Assembly: GCA_032622095.1 (NCBI GenBank)
Contig: CP136065.1
Span: 40,117,503-40,181,502 of the forward strand
Source of the DNA: Siphonodentalium dalli
Lineage: Eukaryota; Mollusca; Scaphopoda; Gadilida; Siphonodentaliidae
Length of the DNA stretch: 64,000 nucleotides
Reading direction: 5' to 3'
The translations under genes were made by a program, and so were the position numbers. Under the pieces are notes generated by a model that saw only the letters and a program-made list of their open reading frames with translations, was not told where the DNA came from and did no database searches. Below, piece after piece: positions 1-10,175 of the stretch (within the stretch, counting starts at the first letter, position 1; the number at the start of each line of letters is the position of its first letter).

Positions 1-355
1 AAGTGAGGCAAAATTAAAATTGAACAGTTACAATAATTAGGAAGTCTTGTTAGAGCGTCCTGATAAGGTAAAATATAAAGAGCGTTCGTGTCGTTTTTTT
101 TACTTTCTCCAGATAAGGTAAACTACCACGAGGAATGACAAACACAGGCCGGAATTCCAATCTATAACTCACTGTTAGCTGTAATCTAATTTGGCAAACC
201 TTTACAATTTTACGTCATGTCATATTATTGTAACACAATACGTGATACGATTTTAATGTGTTTTTGATAGATGTATGGAAGTCGTGTACATAAATAAGTC
301 ATATACACATTTAGAATGCTATATGTCCGACTAGGAATAACGCAAAGGTATTATC
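1..355. other. Unassigned flank
   Basis: No gene is recognised here. A motif GGTAAAATATAAAGAGCG near 67-84 resembles an internal motif (GGTAAACATAAAGAGCG) of the TTAA-flanked elements at 12940, 56741 and 62046. This may be an old, unbounded fragment of that family. Confidence 0.3.
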
Positions 356-1021
356 GTGTATCGTGAGGAGCCGGTGGTGACATCCTCACGGCTTGATTAC
401 TGTATCTGCCTTCTTGTTGGGATGCCCAAGTGTCATATCAACCTACTGCAAAACATAGTGAATAGTGCTGCGCGTTTAGTGAAGTGTGGGCGTAAATATG
501 ACCATATTACAGAGGACTTGAAAAATCTTCACTGGTTACCGATTGACCAACGAATAAAATACAAGCTTGCAGCATTCGGATATCGATATATATGGATCCA
601 TGCACGTACGACCCTCGCAACCTACATAAATAATATTCTGGATAAATAAACACCCAACTGAACCTAAGTTCAAAGAAAACGAAACAGGTTGTCGTTCCTA
701 TAGGAATAACTTGTAAACAGTCCGGCGACCGCTCTTTCTCATACCAAGTTCCCGTTGTATATATGGAATTCCATGTCGTCACATGTGAAAGACTCCCCAT
801 CATGTTCGTCTTTCAAAAATAAATTGAAACGCATTACCTCAAATCAAGCTAAATTATGGCATAGATGCAGCCATATTATATTAGATACAAAAAGAAAGTT
901 TTTCAGACCCTGTGAATATTCAGTCCACTACTAACATTATGATAGTGGACTGTATTATTGCGCTTGTTACTTGTATATATATATGTAAAGTGCTTTGAGC
1001 CAACTGAGATTTGGCGCTATA
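356..1021 (+). pseudogene. 3' end of a CR1/L2-like LINE (reverse transcriptase C-terminus plus 3' tail)
   Basis: The open stretch 356-649 encodes the familiar C-terminal thumb/connection region of non-LTR reverse transcriptases: SRLDYC, LQNIVNSAARLV, KYDHIT, then LHWLPIDQRIKYKL. Past the stop, out-of-frame or broken translation still suggests the expected tail (TVRRPLF.IPSSR...FK.KLK-like), so the copy is degenerate. The 3' end (about 980-1021) reads TAAAGTGCTTTGAGC...TTGGCGCTATATAA, the type of conserved 3' terminus seen in many CR1/L2 LINEs. Only the last part of the element is present. The Ty3 element that follows is inserted in its AT-rich tail. The RT identity is well supported; the clade is inferred. 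Confidence 0.75.
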
Positions 1022-1025
1022 TAAT

Positions 1026-2084
1026 TGTCATAGGGTTACTATGGGTCCATTTATATTATTAAATGTCCTTGAGCCTTTGACATTAAATTTATAAAGTTAG
1101 CCTTGGCAGTATGGGCTCCGTCAATGAATTCTCAGTGTTGGTGGGCAGGGTCTATGGAAAGTTCATATTACCTTTTTTAGTCTTCAATAGCATTTATTCA
1201 TCTTAATAACACATCTTGATTATCATCATCATCACCACCAACACATACAATCAAACATCATCCACAGACTGGCATAGTCTGTTCACATAACACAGAGAGT
1301 GTTATCATACATCAGTATAGGCATAGAATATTATATCATCTTGCAACCAAATGCAAATATATTACCATTTGCATGATAAGCACGCATATGTGCATACACA
1401 AATATATGTTAAAGGAACTTGAGGAGTTCCTGAAAATACAAGAAATGCCAGATATCCAATCTATCTAATTGAGATATCTACAAACTGGCATCTCAGGTTA
1501 TCGGGAGATAACCTCACAAAAGTAATCACATTAAAATATAATTAAAATAGGAAATATACTTTATGTCAAAATGGACAAACTCTATGGTGATTTACTTGAA
1601 GACAAAAGTATTAATAAAAACATGTTATAACGATAAAATATAGAAACTGTGAACATACCAGTTCAATGAGACATAGGCCACTATGTCAGGATCTGTATAC
1701 AACGATAGTCTAAACAACTTGACGACATCTTGACGACAAAATAAACTAAGACTTTAAGACAATAACTTTCCGAAGACAACTTTACTTTCTGACCAACTAA
1801 TCTAAAACCCCGCGAAACTGTTTAACCTTTGACAATTTACGCGCGACCATGTGTCATCCAATCAGCTGCGAGCTTACCTGTACTAGTTGACGTAGCGATA
1901 CTAGAGCGTTTAGCATTGGGCTGAAGTGACAGTGATAAGACAGGGACGGATCGAATACAGCAAAGTTGAGAGGGTAAACGGGATGTCGTAAATACCGGTG
2001 ATATGGATGAATATGTTAGCTGCTAGTTGTCAGTATTAACTTGTATTAGTTGTATATAAACTAGGGCTAAATTACACCGTCACA
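1026..2084 (-). repeat. 3' LTR of the Ty3 element (left copy)
   Basis: 1059 bp, ends TGT...ACA, the same length as the right copy and identical apart from one base by eye. An AATAAA polyadenylation signal in element sense lies at 1193-1198. The outer edge joins the LINE tail at 1021-1025. Confidence 0.93.
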
Positions 2085-2096
2085 CTCTCCCTCCTG
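2085..2096 (-). other. Polypurine tract
   Basis: In element sense this reads CAGGAGGGAGAG immediately before the 3' LTR start TGTGACGG. This is the position and composition expected of the primer for plus-strand DNA synthesis. Confidence 0.8.
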
Positions 2097-3085
2097 TTGG
2101 CGAATGATCTCCGCATCATTCAACTGAAAGCTACAAAATATCAATAAACTCTCACACTCTGAAAAATAATAGTAGAGCACCATCTAAACCACGATGTAAT
2201 AAATTCAGAGTTCAAAAACTGAATTCAGAACTAATCTCGAAACCGATTAGCTGAAAGAGAAATGATATGAACACTATATATCACCAGAGTATATAAATAG
2301 AAACAAAATTTTCTTGGAGAACTGGAACCTCAAATAGTTAAACCACTGGATCGTCAGTCGAAAATTTGTCGTATATCTCTGCAATAATGAGATTATATGT
2401 AACACTATCATAACCTAAATATACTGAACATAGAATGCTGTAAGTAATCCATGAACTAATCAAATCAAACTTAAAGTCACCACTATCGATCCCTGCTAAT
2501 AACTGAAATTATGCCATGAATAATTCAAGACAGCTGGTAAATAATCAGCTGAAAAGTCGTAATCTGCTTCACTATTTGAAGTAGACAAAATTCACGCTGG
2601 TCCATCTGAAATTTCAATGAGTAAACAAAAACACAAATGTTAAAAATAATCATAAGTTGAAAGGAACATAATATCACCTCACAGAGCATATAAGAAAAAA
2701 AAAAGAATTCCTTGAAAACTGGTACCTCAAATGAGTCGTAGCTCTACACTGGATCGTCAGCTGGAAAACAAGTTATACCTCTGATCGTACGAAGATGATA
2801 CATGATACCCAACAGTACACGATACTTATTAAAAGATAATCAATGGACACAACAATATCAAGGTACATCACAGATTGAATGCTCACATTACACGTGAGAG
2901 ATATCATAACAAGGCAATGGATGCCATGTTACAGATAAAAGCACTGTAAAGATAGATAGTCACAGACACAACTGTAACTAACCGGAAATATTAATGTTCT
3001 GAAAATTGACTGAAATAAACACATGAGTAGACTGAATAAGGATACATCTTGCACAGATGAACTAATATCACCTGAAAACAAGAGT
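2097..3085 (-). other. Non-coding 3' internal region of the Ty3 element
   Basis: About 1 kb between the pol stop and the purine tract with no substantial reading frame, so no envelope gene. Two segments about 400 bp apart (around 2280-2370 and 2680-2770) resemble each other. Both contain CTCAAAT and CTGGATCGTCAG preceded by TGG(A/T)(G/A)AACTGG-like sequence, suggesting an old internal duplication. Confidence 0.6.
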
Positions 3086-6000
3086 TCACTTAAGTATTGA
3101 CTCAAATATTGACTGTAGAACATCAGGGGAAACTCTGGAAAATAACTGATTGTCCGTAAGTTTCTTAATTAAATCATTTTTGTCTATCATGCTACCTGAA
3201 ATAGGTTGCAATTTATTGACAACAAAGTCTCCTTTCTGCATCCACGATGGCTTACTCCTTTCTCTTGTCGATCTCCTAGGCACTGGACTTGGCACACTGG
3301 TATCTATATGGGAAGAAATTTCCTCATTACCAGATCTACTATTGACTGAACTAACACCTGAGGCTACATCATCTGAAACAAAAGCTACAGTTCTATCACC
3401 ATCTCCGCTAACTCGTTCTCCATCATCTGCAACAGCTGCAGAAGGAACAATATCATTAATCTCAACACTATTCTCAGCCTCTACATGTACACCTGTGGAC
3501 CTAAGTTCTGTCTGAACGAATGGCTCATGTGTATCATAATCTGAAACAAATTCTATCACATTATCTTCACTAGGCTCCCTATTTGGAGTGCGGTCGTCAC
3601 CACTGGAAGAAATACCAGGATCCATCCTCGAACGCCGATCGTCATCAGGACGAGGTGGACCTCCATTATCCGCATCACCTGAAACAAATGAAACACTTGG
3701 AACAATATGCGGTATAAACATAACCACTGACTCCTCATCACTATCACTAACATGACCATTAAGTCTGTTCTCTTTATGAGATTTGTCAACAGTGCCTGGA
3801 ATATAATCTTTCCTCACAGTTCTTGGTTTAGGGACAGGTCTGACAGGATCTTGTCCAGCTGGAACATCAACACCTTTAAAAGAATCGGGTTTAACTGTTG
3901 GATCATCAACTGGAAGATCAAAAGGAATTGAACCAATAGGTAATAAATGATTCCTATGTAAAGTTCTGGTTCTACCTGAGTCATCCTGCAACACAAAAAC
4001 TGGAATATCACTATTCGGTTGCTCTTTCACAACATACACCTCCGGATCAAATTTATCCGCCAATTTATGCCTGCCATCAAAAGCTAAAGTTTTAACAAGT
4101 ACACGGTCGCCTACATGTATAGTAGCGCCTCTCACTTTCTTGTCATAATTCCTCTTATGACCTTCTTGAGACTTAGACATACCACTGGAAGCTAACCTGT
4201 AAGATTCTCTAAGTCTGTGCTTAAGGTCAGTAACATAATCACAATACGAACGATCATCATCAGATTCAGATTTATGCAAACCAAACATGACATCAATTGG
4301 TAACCTTGGTTCTCTGCCAAACATTAACAAATATGGTGCATAACCTGTAGTTTCGTGACGTGTGCAATTATATGCATGAACAAGTGGGCCAATAAAGGAT
4401 TTCCAATCTTTCTTTTGGTCAGGATGAAGAGTACCTAACATTCCTATGAGTGTACGATTAAATCGTTCTGTAATGCCATTACCCATGGGGTGGTAAGGCG
4501 TAGTCCTAGACTTCTGTATACCACACAGCTGACAGAGTTCTGAAATGACTTGTGACTCAAAATTTGCACCTTGATCACTATGTATACGCTGTGGGTAGCC
4601 ATAATGAATAAAGAAATTATTGAATAAGATATCGGCTGTAGTCTTGGCTGTCTGATTCTTGGTAGCAAAAGCTTGACCATACTTAGTAAAGTGATCTGTA
4701 ATAACAAGAACATTTTCATAACCACCTTTACAAGATTCTAAACACAAAAAATCAATACAAACTAACTCGAGTGGCTGTGAAGTAGAAACTGAAACTAAAG
4801 GAGCTCTAAAATTTGTAGAAGTCTTTCTCCTTATACATCTATGGCAATTCTTGATCCAGTTATCTACTATACTGTCAATGCTGGGGAAATAAAATCTTTC
4901 TTTCACCAGAGAAATAGTCCTATCCCGTCCGGGATGCCCAATGTCATTATGCAATGACTTCAATACAAGTCTAACATAAGAAGAAGGTAATACAAGTTGA
5001 GACGTTGAACTACCATTAAAAGTTGACTCTCGATATAAAACACCTCTCTGCAACTTCAACTTCGAAAAATGCCTGAAAAAGGGAGAATGATCCTTTGAAG
5101 GAGGCAAAGACCTTCTATTCGGACATTTCTTCTGCCTAACTGCTGTCATCCAAAATGATAAAACATTATCTCGCTCCTGTGCTCTCCTCCAATCCTTGTA
5201 ATTCATCTCATCAAGATCATAACCTAATTCATCAACTGGTTTCAATACATCAGAGTCAACACATAAACTCTCAACAAAAGGCTGCTGAACCTGTAAAGAG
5301 TTACAGATAGTCTTTACGGATTCAACTGGAATGAATTCATGATTAAAAGCTGAAGAAGGCTCATCCAACCTAGATAAAACGTCTGCATCTGTATTGGTCT
5401 TACCAGGCTTATAGAGAATATCGAATTTAAAAGCACCAAGGGCTGACAACCATCTTTGACCTGTAGCATCTAATTTAGCTGAAGTAAGTACATAAGTTAA
5501 AGGGTTATTATCTGTATACACAACAAAATAATTTCCATATAAGTAATCATAAAACTTCTCAGTCACTGTCCATTTCAAAGCTAAAAATTCTAATTTGTGG
5601 GCGGGATAATTCTTCTCTGCGGCAGTAGTACCTCGGCTGCCATATGCTATCACCCGCATCACGCCATCGTCTTCCTGGAGAAGGACACAACCTAAACCAT
5701 GCCGGGACGCATCAATATGAATTTCAAATGGTCTGCTATAGTCTGGGTAGCCTAAAATGGGGGGATTTGAAAGACGATCTTTCAAATAATCAAATGCAGA
5801 CTGCTGTTCACTTTCCCATTTCCATTTACCTGTAAAAGATGATTTCTTCTTATTCTTTGACTTCTTAACATTAGTGGGTGGGAGTAAATCTGTAAGGGGT
5901 TTAGAAATTGCAGAAAAATTCTTGACAAATTTCCTATAAAAACCACAGAAACCTAAAAATTTTCTCAACTGATCTGGATTCTCTGGAGCTGGCCAATTGA

Positions 6001-7642
6001 CAATTTTGTCAACTTTCTCAGGATCAGTTTCAATTCCATGCTCTGAAACTATAAAACCAACATAAGTACATTTACGTTGAAAGAATTTGCATTTTGAAGG
6101 GGCAAGCTTCAAATTACACTGCCTCAATCTGTCAAAAACAGCTTCAAGTCGCTCTATCATCTCTGGAACCGTCTGCGACCAAATAATGATGTCATCAATA
6201 TAAATATTGCAGATATTATGGTTTAAACCTTCGAGACAATCCTCCATCATTCTCTGAAATGAACTTGGACTATTGTTAAGTCCAAAAGCTAAACGATTGT
6301 ACTCATAAAATCCTAATCCTGAAACAGAAAAAGCAGTTCTCTCTTTGTGTTCCTCAGAGATTTCTAATTGATGAAAACCCATTTTCAAATCAAGCACAGA
6401 GAAGTACTTGGCACCTTTGAGAGAATCAAACAACATTTCTGGCCTAGGCAAAGCATAATTATCAGGTATAGTCTGTTTATTGAGTTGCCTGTAATCAACA
6501 CAGAGTCTAAGAGCATTAGAACCGCGCTTCCTAACAAGCACAACATTAGAAGAGAATGGACTTCTGGATCTTCTAATAACTCCAGCTGAAAGTAACTGAT
6601 GAAGATGATTTCTGACCTCTTCAATCATACTAGGTGGAATGTGTCTTGCACGCTGCTTAAAAGGTGTACTGTCATACATATCAATCCGATGTTTAATCCT
6701 GTTATAAAAACCTAAGTCCAAGTCACTCTGAGAGAAAACATCTGAAAAACTTTTAATAAGTTTCATCCCAGCTTTAAATTCATCAGCTGTCAAAGAAGAT
6801 AAGTCAAACTGAAGTTGATCTGTAAATGAAGAACTTGTTTCACCAGGCTTAGACTCCTCGGTATCCTCTACTGAAACAGGTTGAATCTGGCATATTACAG
6901 AGTTAGGAGCAATGCTAATGGTTCTGGAAGAAATGTTGGACAGATGAACATCAATCGAATCATTACTCTTGCAATCATATTTAACAACATACGGACATAT
7001 TTCTAAAAAATCAAATCGACTATCATCTGGAAGTGGCTGCAAAATTGCACATGTAGGCTGATATGGCATCTTGTGATCAATAAAACCTGAAAGAACTTTC
7101 TTTGTGTTTGGATGAAGGATCACATGCTGATTCTCTGCAGATTTAACCTGCCCTAAAACAAAATTATTCTTTGCAAGATTCCTTTCTCTGAATGTCATAC
7201 AGCGGAATGACATATACCATGGAGAAGACAGATTAGATACCTGCAAAAACTTGGAACCATGCTGCTGCTTACAAATCTCCATGAAATCAGCTAACACATT
7301 TGTACCTAACAACACTGGAACTGAAAAGTTATAATTGCTATTTGGCACTACAAGAAAAATACAATCTCTTGTCGCATTCCGAGTAAACTCAGAAACTGTC
7401 ACTGGACAGTGTATGTACCCTAGGTACGGAAGACTTTTACCATCTGCACACTCAATGTTCAGGATCTGGTTTAGAGGCTGAAGTGGGGACTTCGACAAAA
7501 ATGAAGTATAAAACCGCTCTGAAATAGTACTGACTGTGCTCCCTGTATCAAGAAGTGCTTTTGTATTAAAGCCAGCTACCTGAACTTCAGTCTCTGCGGG
7601 ACTTCCACTTAAACCAGAGGGATCCTGTAAATTAAGATTCAT
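3086..7642 (-). CDS. pol: Ty3-type Pol polyprotein: protease, reverse transcriptase, RNase H, integrase
   Basis: An uninterrupted 1518-codon frame. Aspartic protease motif DTGS is at residues 32-35. Reverse transcriptase runs about 330-500, with FSVLDLKMGFHQ near 414 and the catalytic YIDD at 481-484. RNase H runs about 638-760, with D644 in IHIDASRHGLG, E685 in KLEFLALKW and D711 in YTDNN. The integrase zinc domain uses H898, H903, C933 and C936. The integrase core has D964, D1023 (HSDQGANF) and E1059 (GNGITERFNRT), giving DD35E spacing. The C-terminal 350 residues are acidic and serine-rich, without a clear chromodomain. The first ATG is nominal: the frame is open upstream through a zinc knuckle, so this is probably the C-terminal part of a Gag-Pol fusion. 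All catalytic residues I can check are intact, so the enzyme could be active if translated. Confidence 0.95.
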   Translation of the reverse strand: MNLNLQDPSGLSGSPAETEVQVAGFNTKALLDTGSTVSTISERFYTSFLSKSPLQPLNQILNIECADGKSLPYLGYIHCPVTVSEFTRNATRDCIFLVVPNSNYNFSVPVLLGTNVLADFMEICKQQHGSKFLQVSNLSSPWYMSFRCMTFRERNLAKNNFVLGQVKSAENQHVILHPNTKKVLSGFIDHKMPYQPTCAILQPLPDDSRFDFLEICPYVVKYDCKSNDSIDVHLSNISSRTISIAPNSVICQIQPVSVEDTEESKPGETSSSFTDQLQFDLSSLTADEFKAGMKLIKSFSDVFSQSDLDLGFYNRIKHRIDMYDSTPFKQRARHIPPSMIEEVRNHLHQLLSAGVIRRSRSPFSSNVVLVRKRGSNALRLCVDYRQLNKQTIPDNYALPRPEMLFDSLKGAKYFSVLDLKMGFHQLEISEEHKERTAFSVSGLGFYEYNRLAFGLNNSPSSFQRMMEDCLEGLNHNICNIYIDDIIIWSQTVPEMIERLEAVFDRLRQCNLKLAPSKCKFFQRKCTYVGFIVSEHGIETDPEKVDKIVNWPAPENPDQLRKFLGFCGFYRKFVKNFSAISKPLTDLLPPTNVKKSKNKKKSSFTGKWKWESEQQSAFDYLKDRLSNPPILGYPDYSRPFEIHIDASRHGLGCVLLQEDDGVMRVIAYGSRGTTAAEKNYPAHKLEFLALKWTVTEKFYDYLYGNYFVVYTDNNPLTYVLTSAKLDATGQRWLSALGAFKFDILYKPGKTNTDADVLSRLDEPSSAFNHEFIPVESVKTICNSLQVQQPFVESLCVDSDVLKPVDELGYDLDEMNYKDWRRAQERDNVLSFWMTAVRQKKCPNRRSLPPSKDHSPFFRHFSKLKLQRGVLYRESTFNGSSTSQLVLPSSYVRLVLKSLHNDIGHPGRDRTISLVKERFYFPSIDSIVDNWIKNCHRCIRRKTSTNFRAPLVSVSTSQPLELVCIDFLCLESCKGGYENVLVITDHFTKYGQAFATKNQTAKTTADILFNNFFIHYGYPQRIHSDQGANFESQVISELCQLCGIQKSRTTPYHPMGNGITERFNRTLIGMLGTLHPDQKKDWKSFIGPLVHAYNCTRHETTGYAPYLLMFGREPRLPIDVMFGLHKSESDDDRSYCDYVTDLKHRLRESYRLASSGMSKSQEGHKRNYDKKVRGATIHVGDRVLVKTLAFDGRHKLADKFDPEVYVVKEQPNSDIPVFVLQDDSGRTRTLHRNHLLPIGSIPFDLPVDDPTVKPDSFKGVDVPAGQDPVRPVPKPRTVRKDYIPGTVDKSHKENRLNGHVSDSDEESVVMFIPHIVPSVSFVSGDADNGGPPRPDDDRRSRMDPGISSSGDDRTPNREPSEDNVIEFVSDYDTHEPFVQTELRSTGVHVEAENSVEINDIVPSAAVADDGERVSGDGDRTVAFVSDDVASGVSSVNSRSGNEEISSHIDTSVPSPVPRRSTRERSKPSWMQKGDFVVNKLQPISGSMIDKNDLIKKLTDNQLFSRVSPDVLQSIFESILK

Positions 7643-7786
7643 GGACTGCTGCTGAGGTCTGGAAGAATGACTATTATAAGTCTGTTTGGCTCTGCCTCTA
7701 TTCCAGTACCTGAAATTCCTACAACCTCTAGAAAAATGTGAGTCCTCTCCACATTTATAACAACCTACAAATTGTCTGGAACAATT
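7643..7786 (-). CDS. gag: Residual Gag nucleocapsid: one CCHC zinc knuckle in frame with pol
   Basis: The pol frame stays open for 48 codons upstream of the nominal ATG, bounded by a TAA at 7787-7789. It encodes CYKCGEDSHFSRGC (7721-7762), a perfect C-x2-C-x4-H-x4-C knuckle of the retroviral/Ty3 nucleocapsid type, followed by a basic stretch rich in R, N and Q. Matrix and capsid coding sequence, normally more than 1 kb upstream, is absent: only 64 nt separate this frame from the primer-binding end at 7850. No start codon precedes it inside the element. It is a remnant, not a whole gag. Confidence 0.85.
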
Positions 7787-7794
7787 TTACTTTA

Positions 7795-7850
7795 AGAGCA
7801 CGAGACTCTTAATCTCGGGGTCGTGGGTTCGAGCCCCACGTTGGGCGCCA
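7795..7850 (+). other. Primer-binding site extended into a 56-nt copy of tRNA-Lys(CTT) 3' part, with CCA
   Basis: Read on the plus strand this is a tRNA from about position 21 to the 3' end: D-stem 3' strand AGAGC, anticodon stem CGAGA/TCTCG around loop CTCTTAA (anticodon CTT), T-arm GTGGG-TTCGAGC-CCCAC, acceptor GTTGGGC, discriminator G and CCA. The encoded CCA shows it was copied from a mature tRNA rather than being a tRNA gene. The last 18 nt (7833-7850) are the primer-binding site, 2 nt inside the 5' LTR, with element sense TGGCGCCCAACGTGGGGC. The extra 38 nt lie beyond the usual copying stop at methylated A58. The 5' half of the tRNA is missing, so it is not a functional tRNA gene. Confidence 0.88.
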
Positions 7851-7852
7851 AA

Positions 7853-8911
7853 TGTCATAGGGTTACTATGGGTCCATTTATATTATTAAATGTCCTTGAG
7901 CCTTTGACATTAAATTTATAAAGTTAGCCTTGGCAGTATGGGCTCCGTCAATGAATTCTCAGTGTTGGTGGGCAGGGTCTATGGAAAGTTCATATTACCT
8001 TTTTTAGTCTTCAATAGCATTTATTCATCTTAATAACACATCTTGATTATCATCATCATCACCACCAACACATACAATCAAACATCATCCACAGACTGGC
8101 ATAGTCTGTTCACATAACACAGAGAGTGTTATCATACATCAGTATAGGCATAGAATATTATATCATCTTGCAACCAAATGCAAATATATTACCATTTGCA
8201 TGATAATCACGCATATGTGCATACACAAATATATGTTAAAGGAACTTGAGGAGTTCCTGAAAATACAAGAAATGCCAGATATCCAATCTATCTAATTGAG
8301 ATATCTACAAACTGGCATCTCAGGTTATCGGGAGATAACCTCACAAAAGTAATCACATTAAAATATAATTAAAATAGGAAATATACTTTATGTCAAAATG
8401 GACAAACTCTATGGTGATTTACTTGAAGACAAAAGTATTAATAAAAACATGTTATAACGATAAAATATAGAAACTGTGAACATACCAGTTCAATGAGACA
8501 TAGGCCACTATGTCAGGATCTGTATACAACGATAGTCTAAACAACTTGACGACATCTTGACGACAAAATAAACTAAGACTTTAAGACAATAACTTTCCGA
8601 AGACAACTTTACTTTCTGACCAACTAATCTAAAACCCCGCGAAACTGTTTAACCTTTGACAATTTACGCGCGACCATGTGTCATCCAATCAGCTGCGAGC
8701 TTACCTGTACTAGTTGACGTAGCGATACTAGAGCGTTTAGCATTGGGCTGAAGTGACAGTGATAAGACAGGGACGGATCGAATACAGCAAAGTTGAGAGG
8801 GTAAACGGGATGTCGTAAATACCGGTGATATGGATGAATATGTTAGCTGCTAGTTGTCAGTATTAACTTGTATTAGTTGTATATAAACTAGGGCTAAATT
8901 ACACCGTCACA
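7853..8911 (-). repeat. 5' LTR of the Ty3 element (right copy)
   Basis: 1059 bp, TGT...ACA ends, partner of 1026-2084. In element sense this copy would drive transcription. I cannot place the initiation site. AATAAA in element sense lies at 8020-8025. The outer edge is followed by TAAT at 8912-8915, then AAACCTG, which continues the interrupted LINE tail. Confidence 0.93.
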
Positions 8912-8915
8912 TAAT

Positions 8916-10046
8916 AAACCTGTTTATTATCTAAAGGGAAATCAGCTTGGACCGGGTAATATTTCTTCCGTTTAATTTAGCGTATACCTGAATTTGAGGG
9001 GTTTCTATACAAATCCAATCCAAACAACCTGTCGCTTCAAACCGATTTTACGATTTTTAATAACCGCAATAATATCGCAAGCGGCGCGCTTATAAGCGTT
9101 CTCATGCACTTGCGATAATAACGGGATTTTGGGTGCGAAAATAGCGCGCTTAATATACCACTTCTTTCTACCGGTAGTGCATGTATACGTATATATTCGG
9201 AATAACGTGGAGGTATGTTGATGCAACAGTTTTTTTCTTCTGTTCTATATACTGCAGTTCATTGCAGTACGTTCTCAGAACATTGATTGAGCGGAGAGCC
9301 TGCACGAGTTTCTAACAGAGACCTTGGTGTCGCATTAGAGACTCTGTCGTTGGCGCAATAGTGGTTGTGAACAAGTCACGCAGTTGTCCAAACTTGTTTC
9401 ATCTGAGACACAATTACTTCGAATAATTGATCATTTTCTCGAAATGGAAGGCAGGACGACATTGGAAATTCGATTGCAAAAAGGATGATTGATTTCATTG
9501 GAAGAGGGTAGCCTAAATCTGGACGACAGATTCGTCTTTGATACAATGCTTTTCATCGATTTATTTAATAATTGAGCGGACAAGGCAGAAGACGAACTAT
9601 ATTGATGATGTTATTTTAACGAACATATTTTCAAGCCCGTCTTTAATGGTACTTGTATTGGCCCGCGGACCGCTATTCCATTGCTTTATAGATCGAGTTT
9701 TATCGGCTATTACAAAAATTACATGGACTATTCCATGCAATGGTAATTCACTTTGTCGTTTGTGAGTTATGTCAAGATTTTAGGAGAATAAGATCGAACA
9801 TTGGCGTATTATTTAAGATTTTCCCAATATTTGTTCTGAATTTGATAATGTAGCGAACCCTGTTCTTTCTGACTGCATAAGGGAATTCTAAAGATTATTT
9901 GATTAAATTGCCGCAGTGAGCACTAACATTACATTTCTATGGAATACTCAACCGTTTCGTAACCATCACACGGCATATTTCCAGTCTTTGACGAGACAAG
10001 TGTGGATATATGGTACCTCCTTATTTGAAAAAAAATCTAAAAAGAT
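8916..10046. other. No recognised gene
   Basis: Short open frames occur, but none shows a known domain or periodic coding character. Apart from the short AATAAAC/GTTTATT palindrome at the edge of the LTR element, I see no bounded element. Confidence 0.4.
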
Positions 10047-10175
10047 ACGTGGCAACTGCCAATGTATCACGGAAGAGCATCTACATTTTGTAATGAGTAC
10101 GACATATATATTAATTATGTCGTACTCATTACAAAATGTAGATGCTCTTCCGTGATACATTGGCAGTTGCCACGT
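10047..10175. repeat. Perfect 60-bp inverted repeat (foldback)
   Basis: Arms 10047-10106 and 10116-10175 are exact reverse complements across 60 bp, separated by a 9-bp AT loop. The outer ends read ACGTGGCAACTGCC. No related copy was noticed elsewhere, and no flanking duplication is obvious. Confidence 0.95.

Larger units (their letters stand above)
1026..8911 (-). mobile_element. Ty3/mdg4-type LTR retrotransposon, nearly intact pol, gag almost absent
   Basis: A complete insertion on the minus strand. Two 1059-bp LTRs (1026-2084, 7853-8911) begin TGTGACGG and end CCTATGACA in the element's own direction. The 4-bp target duplication is TAAT (1022-1025 and 8912-8915), and the shared A next to it makes a 5-bp reading possible. 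A purine tract lies against the 3' LTR and a tRNA-Lys primer site lies 2 nt inside the 5' LTR. The domain order protease, RT, RNase H, integrase is that of Ty3-type elements (Copia elements put integrase first). I found one LTR difference (G at 1380 versus T at 8207 by alignment), so the insertion is very young. Gag is missing except its last zinc knuckle, so this copy should be non-autonomous. No envelope-like frame is visible. Confidence 0.93.

Noticed and set aside
2097-3085. Envelope gene of the Ty3 element
   Set aside because: No frame longer than about 64 codons and no signal or fusion-like segment. The region is non-coding.
3150-3515. Plus-strand frame antisense to pol
   Set aside because: It is a shadow of the intact pol frame, without its own signals. 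The same applies to other frames inside 3086-7642 and 31943-34678.
7795-7850. A tRNA-Lys gene on the plus strand
   Set aside because: The 5' half is missing and CCA is encoded directly before the LTR, so it is a copied primer segment of the retroelement, not a gene.
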